Assembly: GCA_030532815.1 (NCBI GenBank)
Contig: JAUNKI010000009.1
Location: 1-21,875, forward strand
Direction of reading: 5' to 3'
Source of the DNA: Leptotrichiaceae bacterium
Lineage (GTDB): Bacteria > Fusobacteriota > Fusobacteriia > Fusobacteriales > Leptotrichiaceae
Length of the DNA stretch: 21,875 nucleotides
Part shown: one piece after another, positions 17,151 to 21,875 of the stretch
Numbering within the stretch: position 1 is the first letter of the stretch
Layout of the letters: every line of letters begins with the position of its first letter
The notes under the pieces: model-generated
Database searches by the model: none
What the model was told of the DNA's origin: nothing
The model's input: only the letters and a program-made list of their open reading frames with translations
Translations under genes and position numbers: made by a program

Positions 17151-17951
17151 TTACATCATTTCTTTTCTTATTTTATTGGATAACAGTTCTATTCCGATTA
17201 CAATTATTACAACTGTAAGAATTACAAGTCCTGAGGCATCGTACCTGATACTTTTATAATACAGATTGAATATAAATCCTATTCCCGTTCCTGTTAAAAT
17301 ACCGATAAGAGTAGCTTCCCTTATTCCGCTTTCTATATAGTACAGCAGCCATGACACGAGCTGAGGAGCAACAGTAGGGATGACTCCCTGAAATACTATA
17401 TGGAAATAGGAAGCTCCTGTGGACTTTAACCCTTCAACAATATGTTCTGCAGTTTCATCTATTGTTTCAGTAAATGTACGTGTCAGATACCCGAATGTTA
17501 CAAAAAATAATGCAAGAAAACCTGTAAACTCACTTTGCTTAAAAGAAAAAAGCAATATGAGGGACCATGCTACTACAGGCATATTTCTGAAAAAAGAGGC
17601 AGTTACCTTTGTCAGAATTTTTGTAACTTTATTAATCCCCGTTGTTTCAGAACCTGTTATTGCAACGATTAAAGCAAAAAATGCCGAAACCGATGTTGCA
17701 GATACTGCAAGGAGAATTGTCTGAAATGCCGTTTTTAATATTATGGGCAGATACTTCATCGAGTTCTGTGTCGGAATAAAATTTTTCAGAAGCCAAAATA
17801 TCCCTTCAGGCACGGATAAAAAAAACTCTCCTCCTTCAAATCCCGTAACAACTGATGATATTTTGTATAAAATTATGATTATTAATATAAATATGAGCCT
17901 TGATCGCATTCTTTTCCTAAAAATACTGCTTTCTGATTCAATTCTTTTCAT
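17151..17951 (-). CDS. phnE: Phosphonate-type ABC transporter permease (PhnE family), first copy
   Basis: Membrane permease of 266 residues with about six hydrophobic segments. The cytoplasmic coupling loop EGLKSTGASYFHIVFQGVIP (about 176-195) matches the PhnE EAA motif and is clearly homologous to the loop of the next gene. An N-terminal basic stretch (KRMRSR) precedes the first membrane helix. The ATG overlaps the phnC stop by four bases (ATGA), a typical coupled arrangement. Two permease genes in one phn operon is a known layout. Confidence 0.88.
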   Translation of the reverse strand: MKRIESESSIFRKRMRSRLIFILIIIILYKISSVVTGFEGGEFFLSVPEGIFWLLKNFIPTQNSMKYLPIILKTAFQTILLAVSATSVSAFFALIVAITGSETTGINKVTKILTKVTASFFRNMPVVAWSLILLFSFKQSEFTGFLALFFVTFGYLTRTFTETIDETAEHIVEGLKSTGASYFHIVFQGVIPTVAPQLVSWLLYYIESGIREATLIGILTGTGIGFIFNLYYKSIRYDASGLVILTVVIIVIGIELLSNKIRKEMM

Positions 17952-18706
17952 TGCTGCATCTCCTCATATTTATTTGAGTATATGTGCTCCATTACATCTT
18001 TTGTAAACATTTCCGTTTTTCCGTCAAATACTTTTTTTCCCTGATTCAGACCTATTATCCTGTCGGAATATTTTATTGCAATATCCGTCTGATGTAAATT
18101 CACTATACAGGTTATGCCCATTTCATCAGTAATATTTCTTAAATAATCCATAACTCTTGCTGACGTTTTAGGATCAAGGGAGGCAATAGGTTCATCACAG
18201 AGAAGAAGTGCAGGTTCCTGCATTAACGCCCTTGCTATTCCTACCCTCTGTTTCTGCCCTCCGCTCAATTCACTGCATTTTTGGTAAGCATATTTTCCCA
18301 TATCCACTTTATCCAATATTTCAAATGCCTGAATTTTCTCCTTTTCAGTGAAAATCCCTAAAATCCCGGTTAATAATGATTTGTATCCTAATCTTCCGTG
18401 CAGTACATTTTCTATGACTGTAAGCCTTTCAACTAAATTATAACTCTGAAATATCATACCTATTTGTCTTCTTACACGATTCATTTCTTTTCTTCCAAGT
18501 TTTTCAACGCTTTCTCCCTGAAATAAAATTTCTCCTTCAGTTGTATTTATAAGTCTGTTTATCGTTCGCAACAAAGTGGATTTTCCTGAGCCTGAAGGCC
18601 CTACCACTGAAAGAAACTCTCCTTTACTGACTTCAAAAGAAACGTCCGATAATGCCTTTATTCCATTGGAATATTCTTTTGAAACATTTTTTACTTTTAA
18701 CAACAT
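17948..18706 (-). CDS. phnC: Phosphonate-type ABC transporter ATP-binding protein
   Basis: ATPase that powers the PhnDCEE importer at the inner face of the membrane. Walker A GPSGSGKST (36-44), Q-loop Gln87 (IFQSYN), signature LSGGQ (147-151), Walker B LLLCDE (167-172), D-loop ASLDP and the switch His in NLHQTDIA are complete. The 252 residues and the stretch NLVERLTVIENVLHGRLG are typical of PhnC. AAAGG precedes the ATG at 18706. A hairpin lies between phnD and this gene. Confidence 0.93.
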   Translation of the reverse strand: MLLKVKNVSKEYSNGIKALSDVSFEVSKGEFLSVVGPSGSGKSTLLRTINRLINTTEGEILFQGESVEKLGRKEMNRVRRQIGMIFQSYNLVERLTVIENVLHGRLGYKSLLTGILGIFTEKEKIQAFEILDKVDMGKYAYQKCSELSGGQKQRVGIARALMQEPALLLCDEPIASLDPKTSARVMDYLRNITDEMGITCIVNLHQTDIAIKYSDRIIGLNQGKKVFDGKTEMFTKDVMEHIYSNKYEEMQQ

Positions 18707-18760
18707 ACATTTCCTTTCACTGTTTTAACTTAAAAATAAATTTCTTTCTGAAATAAATTA

Positions 18761-18783
18761 AGAGATCGGTTACCCCGACCTCT
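18761..18783 (-). promoter_or_regulatory. Intercistronic hairpin between phnD and phnC
   Basis: On the minus strand AGAGGTCGG and CCGATCTCT form a 9-bp stem (one G-U pair) around a five-base loop. The G-U pair becomes an A-C mismatch on the plus strand, so the structure suits the phnD-to-phnC transcript. A short T/A-rich stretch follows rather than a strong U-run. It may be a partial terminator or an RNA-stabilising end that leaves more phnD than phnC mRNA. Confidence 0.5.
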
Positions 18784-18808
18784 ATCCGCATATACAAGCT
18801 GCTTTTAT

Positions 18809-19810
18809 TTATTTTATATCGTTAATCTGTTTATACCATTCGGTATTTACTTCCACAAATCCCTTATCTTTATTTTCCTTGAGGAAAAGTCCTCTCACTT
18901 TGCTTGTTTTCGGACTGAATATATGAGGATTGTCAGTTACTTCTTTAGTTAAAAGTTCTTTTTTTATTTTTTCCTGATCTTCTTTGGATAAAGTTTTTAT
19001 ATTGAAAACAACAGGTCCGTTCGGTACCGCTATTGATTTTATAACCGTAAAACTTTTTCCTGCGTGATCACCGAAAGGAGACACCGCACCCTGTTTAACT
19101 TTATAAGTGGCTCCCGCTCTGTTCTCTTCTCCCGATGTCAGTTCATATATTGTAAATGCTTTGGGAATGGCAAATGTCGCTACATCAGCATCACCTTTAA
19201 ATAAAGCCACCTGTGTTCCGGGATGAGAACCTCCGAAAATAACCTTTGAAAACACTTTTCCTTCTTCCAGTATTTCATCAGTATCTTTCAGTCCGAATTC
19301 TTTTATAAGGGATTTTGCAGGTATTACAAATCCTGACGTCGAACTGTTTGTAACAAAAGCCATTGTCTGTCCTTTCATCTTTTTCAGGTCATATTCATCT
19401 CCATTTTTATATTTAGGAGCATCTTCAGCTTTTACAGCTATAAAACTATAATAAAGGGCATCCTTTAACGTTCCGCTTTCTCCTGCATTTGTTACTATAG
19501 CCTGAACATCTTTATTTCTCTCATTTGCATTAAGATAAGCTTCTGCTCCTATATAAGCTATCTGAGATTTTCCTGAAATTATACTTTCTATTGCAATATT
19601 GTAATCAGTAGTCGTCACTATTTCAACTTTTTTCCCTGTAGCTTTTTCTATAACTTTTGCAAATTCTTCACGGGAATTTTTAAGTGATTCATTGGATTCA
19701 TTAGGTAAAAATACTATTTTTACAGTATCATTCCTGTTACTTTTTCCACAGCTTAATATAATCAGAGATATTAAACTTATTATAACTACTTTTAAAATAT
19801 TTTTTTTCAT
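18809..19810 (-). CDS. phnD: Phosphonate-type ABC transporter substrate-binding lipoprotein
   Basis: Captures the ligand outside the inner membrane for the PhnCEE channel. The N-terminus MKKNILKVVIISLISLIILSC is a lipoprotein signal with Cys21 as the lipid-modified residue. The mature part has the PhnD/PtxB/SsuA-like periplasmic-binding fold: VKIVFLPNESNESLKNS at the start and ISGKSQIAYIGAEAYL, the usual 'G..d.a..g...y' ligand region. I use the ATG at 19810; an upstream TTG at 19822 adds four residues and has AGGA too close. The ligand could be a phosphonate, phosphite or a related oxyanion; no degrading enzyme in the window settles this. Confidence 0.9.
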   Translation of the reverse strand: MKKNILKVVIISLISLIILSCGKSNRNDTVKIVFLPNESNESLKNSREEFAKVIEKATGKKVEIVTTTDYNIAIESIISGKSQIAYIGAEAYLNANERNKDVQAIVTNAGESGTLKDALYYSFIAVKAEDAPKYKNGDEYDLKKMKGQTMAFVTNSSTSGFVIPAKSLIKEFGLKDTDEILEEGKVFSKVIFGGSHPGTQVALFKGDADVATFAIPKAFTIYELTSGEENRAGATYKVKQGAVSPFGDHAGKSFTVIKSIAVPNGPVVFNIKTLSKEDQEKIKKELLTKEVTDNPHIFSPKTSKVRGLFLKENKDKGFVEVNTEWYKQINDIK

Positions 19811-19840
19811 TTTTAATTCCAACTTTCCTGTTCTAAAATT

Positions 19841-19862
19841 TTGTTATTTACAATTATAACAA
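19841..19862 (-). promoter_or_regulatory. Inverted repeat over the phnD -10 box (candidate operator)
   Basis: TTGTTAT-N8-ATAACAA is a perfect 7-bp inverted repeat, 22 bases in all, and it includes the TATAAT of the phnD promoter. A repressor bound here would block the promoter. The spacing differs from a Rex site. The regulator is unknown. Confidence 0.4.
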
Positions 19863-19881
19863 TTTTTTCTTATTTTTTCCA
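19853..19881 (-). promoter_or_regulatory. Candidate promoter for phnDCEE
   Basis: On the minus strand TGGAAA (19876-19881) lies exactly 17 bases from TATAAT (19853-19858), giving a leader of about 36 bases before the phnD start. Confidence 0.5.
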
Positions 19882-19918
19882 TACTTTAAAATTAAAATAA
19901 TTCATAAGGCTTAAAGAC

Positions 19919-20815
19919 TTACTCATTCTTGAATTTATTAAAGGAAACTATTCCTGCTAAAATGACTGCTCCGCCGATAATTGTAGATAACATAAGTTTT
20001 TCATTTAAAAAAATGATCCCTGTAACTGTCGATATGAAAGGTCCCAAAAATAGGAAATTGGCTATTTCTCCTATACTATTTCCCATGACCAGAGCTTTTC
20101 CCCAACACATATAACCTACGACACTTACTAAAAACGCAAGGGAAAATACTATGACAAATTCATTTACGCCCATTTTGGGAATTTCAAGTAATGAACCGGG
20201 AGAATAAAGTATAAGTAAAATCGCTCCTGATAAAATACTATATATTGTAGATTCGGCTCCTGAATATTTATCTGAAAATTTTCTTTGAAGTATGTTATAT
20301 AGAGCAAGAAGAAATGCCGCCAGAAGCATCCAGAAAATTCCCATATTAAAGGAAAGTATCCCTTCCCATAAAGTAAGTATGAGTATTCCCGAAAATGAAA
20401 CAAAAATGGAAATCCAACAGTAAAAATTTATTTTTTCCTTTAAAAACAGTACGGATAGTACTGAAGTAAAAATAGGGGCACACGCAAGTAATATACTTGA
20501 AGTAGCTGAACTTAACATACTTACTCCTTTATTAAAAGTTATCATATGTAGAGCAAAACCTGCAAGCCCTGCAAATAAAAACATCGGAATATCCTTTAAA
20601 TCAGGCAGTTTCACTTTCTTTACAACGATAAATACTACCAGCATAATAAAAGTAAAAACATATCTTAAAACTGCCAATGTCGTAGAATCATAATAATTCA
20701 TACCCACTTTAGTGAATATAATTGATATGGACCATAAAAACACAGCTGCAAAGGCAAATATCTGTGCAATTTTATTTTTGTACTGATCCCGATTGGATTC
20801 GGGTATTTCCGCCAT
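19919..20815 (-). CDS. EamA/DMT-superfamily transporter
   Basis: Inner-membrane protein of 298 residues with about ten hydrophobic helices in two EamA repeats (first about 12-142, second about 155-290). Typical family pieces are AVLRYVFTFIMLV, SSATSSILLACAPIFTSVLSVLFLKEKI and the matching second-half FLFLGPFISTVTGIIFLNEKL. Members export amino acids, metabolites or drugs; the substrate cannot be predicted here. The ATG at 20815 has AAGGGAG about 12 bases upstream. It has its own promoter candidate and lies about 100 bases upstream of phnD. A weak imperfect stem (TAAG..CTTA) after its stop could end the transcript. Confidence 0.88.
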   Translation of the reverse strand: MAEIPESNRDQYKNKIAQIFAFAAVFLWSISIIFTKVGMNYYDSTTLAVLRYVFTFIMLVVFIVVKKVKLPDLKDIPMFLFAGLAGFALHMITFNKGVSMLSSATSSILLACAPIFTSVLSVLFLKEKINFYCWISIFVSFSGILILTLWEGILSFNMGIFWMLLAAFLLALYNILQRKFSDKYSGAESTIYSILSGAILLILYSPGSLLEIPKMGVNEFVIVFSLAFLVSVVGYMCWGKALVMGNSIGEIANFLFLGPFISTVTGIIFLNEKLMLSTIIGGAVILAGIVSFNKFKNE

Positions 20816-20879
20816 TATTCATCTTCACTCCCTTTTTAAATAATATATTTTACAATATTTGTTATTCTCATTTTAAATT

Positions 20880-20908
20880 ATTATATCAATTTCAGAATAA
20901 TTTTTCCA
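20880..20908 (-). promoter_or_regulatory. Candidate promoter for the EamA transporter gene
   Basis: On the minus strand TGGAAA (20903-20908) is 17 bases from TATAAT (20880-20885), which is extended by TGA just upstream (TGATATAAT). The leader would be about 58 bases. Confidence 0.5.
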
Positions 20909-20949
20909 TAAAATTATTTTTAACTGTTTTCCTAATATTTTTTTGTTTC

Positions 20950-21106
20950 TTAGGATGTGTCTGAAAACTGTCAAAATAAGGGATTTTAACGGAAATTTTA
21001 AAATCGGTAAATAACGGAATATCGGTTTTATTATAATTCTGTTAATTTAAAAAATAAAAAGGAGATTGAAAATATTGTAGATTTTGAGTTTTCAAACACA
21101 CCCTAA
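20950..21106. mobile_element. MITE-like element with 20-bp terminal inverted repeats
   Basis: The ends at 20950-20969 and 21087-21106 are inverted copies with 18 of 20 matches, sharing TTAGG.TGTGT.TGAAAACT. A further shared CAAAAT follows inside each end with a two-base offset. A TA dinucleotide is found at both outer ends, as expected for a TA-targeting element. The 157-base body has no coding frame, so it would be a non-autonomous relic moved by a transposase elsewhere. The IS family is not assigned. Confidence 0.5.
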
Positions 21107-21340
21107 CCGAAATTAATCTTTTTTAAAATCAAAAGCATTAAACTATAAAAATCTGTTTTTAATTGAAATCCCTGTACATCTTTATACATACATTTTTCAT
21201 TATTTCAATTTTTATTTTCAGCATTTAAATCTTACAGTAATATAAAGTACAGCGACAGGCATTCATAACAGTATTCTTCCGTTTTCGAAATAAACCTGTA
21301 TTTCTAATATGTAAATTTTTACTGATAAACTGTCAAATCT
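21107..21340. other. Gene-free AT-rich spacer
   Basis: Part of the 599-base interval between the EamA gene and ssrA. The rest of that interval is the EamA promoter, the MITE-like element and the ssrA terminator. In this stretch I see no supported gene, promoter or strong stem-loop. Confidence 0.6.
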
Positions 21341-21341
21341 G

Positions 21342-21387
21342 AAAAAAGACCGTTTTAAATTCTAACTTGATTTAAAACGGCCTTTTT
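21342..21387 (-). terminator. Intrinsic terminator of ssrA
   Basis: On the minus strand an 18-bp stem (arms 21370-21387 and 21343-21360, one G-U pair, core GGCCGTTTTAAAT) closes a nine-base loop and ends in a run of T. It lies about 30 bases beyond the tmRNA 3' end. The plus-strand reading also ends in T's but carries an A-C mismatch, so minus is the main direction. Confidence 0.85.
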
Positions 21388-21414
21388 ATTTATATTTTTT
21401 ATTTAATTTTGTTT

Positions 21415-21753
21415 TGGTGGAAATGACGGGAATCGAACCCGTGTCCAAAATACAAAGTTCTCACTATCATCTACAAGTTTAGTCTATTTATCTTTTTAAC
21501 AGCAGGATATTAAACAGACAAAAGTCCTGCAGCGAGATTATAAAGTGTCCTTAAATGACATAATCATACATTCAAGTAAGCCATTCAAAGTGACGTCATC
21601 TGAAAGAAAAATGGCGATTTCTTACAGTGACGAGCTGCAGCTTAGGCAGCTAATGCGTAATTATCGTTTCCGATTATATTTAAGTTGGATTTTAAAGCTC
21701 CCGCTTACTTGCCGATAATAAGCTTTCTATCCTGTCGAAACCAAAACATTCCC
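21415..21753 (-). ncRNA. ssrA: Transfer-messenger RNA (tmRNA), one-piece
   Basis: tmRNA with SmpB frees stalled ribosomes and tags the broken protein for proteolysis. The 5' end GGGAATG pairs over seven bases with the 3' CATTTCC, which is followed by A and an encoded CCA. The T-arm GGGTTCGATTCCC sits at the 3' end and the 5' part has the conserved TTTGGTTTCGACAGGAT. The tag frame begins with GGA at 21671 and reads GNDNYALAA, then TAA at 21642-21644, ending in the protease-recognised ALAA. With the charged alanine the tag is A-GNDNYALAA. The length of 339 nt is normal for a single-piece form. Confidence 0.97.
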
Positions 21754-21771
21754 ATAATTGTAAGTTATTTT

Positions 21772-21800
21772 ATTATATCATAAAACTTGGGAAAAATCCA
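21772..21800 (-). promoter_or_regulatory. ssrA promoter
   Basis: TGATATAAT is an extended -10 (TATAAT at 21772-21777) and TGGATT (21795-21800) lies 17 bases further upstream on the minus strand. Transcription would start about a dozen bases before the mature 5' end at 21753, as expected for RNase P processing. Confidence 0.6.
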
Positions 21801-21875
21801 CTTTATTCTTCCGTAAGATTATTATTCAAACTTTTTGGAATAAAACTTTGACCAAGAACTTTCCGCTTAAATTAT

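Noticed and set aside
19841..19862. Rex operator upstream of phnD
   Set aside because: The half-sites resemble TTGTTA/TAACAA but the spacing is 22 bases in total instead of 18, and control of a phn operon by Rex is not expected.
21415..21450. tRNA-like 3' end with T-arm and CCA
   Set aside because: It is the tRNA-like domain of the tmRNA; its 5' partner lies 300 bases away, so it is not a separate tRNA.
21826..21873. Short minus-strand open frame entering from the right edge (ends at a TGA)
   Set aside because: Only about 15 codons are visible and another frame here is just as plausible. The stretch could be a gene end or an intergenic repeat, but nothing in the window supports either.
1..21875. 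CRISPR arrays, phage genes, toxin-antitoxin or defence systems
   Set aside because: I looked for regular direct repeats, integrases and nuclease or toxin motifs and saw none; the genes are housekeeping and transport.

Overview
The window is AT-rich, has strong preference for A/T in third codon positions, and carries every supported gene on the minus strand, so it reads right to left. The gene set (rex, def-fmt, priA, PASTA-type ftsI, gatCAB, scpB, mreB, ftsK, ssrA), the low GC and the lysine/isoleucine/asparagine-rich proteins fit a member of the Fusobacteriota, most likely the Leptotrichiaceae. That is an inference from style and gene content, not a database result.

Right end (about 20816-21875): a one-piece tmRNA gene (ssrA) with its own extended -10 promoter and a strong hairpin terminator, then a gene-free stretch holding a roughly 157-bp inverted-repeat-bounded element that looks like a small MITE.

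Transport block (16289-20815): an EamA/DMT-family exporter-like protein with its own promoter, then a phosphonate-type ABC importer operon: binding lipoprotein phnD, ATPase phnC and two permeases (phnE-type). A 22-bp inverted repeat covers the phnD -10 box. A hairpin lies between phnD and phnC. No phosphonate-degrading gene is present here.

Cell cycle and translation block (2393-16039): ftsK, mreB, scpB, an RsuA/RluB-type pseudouridine synthase, a HAD phosphatase, gatC, gatA, a GNAT acetyltransferase, gatB, ftsI and priA follow one another with short gaps or overlaps. They are probably a long operon driven by promoters upstream of ftsK. It joins chromosome segregation, cell shape, septal wall synthesis, ribosome modification, Gln-tRNA/Asn-tRNA formation and replication restart. 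priA is split into two frames exactly at a dnaX-type slippery heptamer just after the last helicase motif; this is the most interesting feature of the window.

Left end (1-2392): a 215-base spacer with a promoter and several small hairpins precedes def (peptide deformylase), fmt (Met-tRNA formyltransferase) and rex (NADH-sensing repressor, cut by the window edge). I see no CRISPR array, prophage, full IS element or defence system. Apart from the priA frame break, the MITE-like element and a few regulatory candidates, this is ordinary chromosomal housekeeping DNA.
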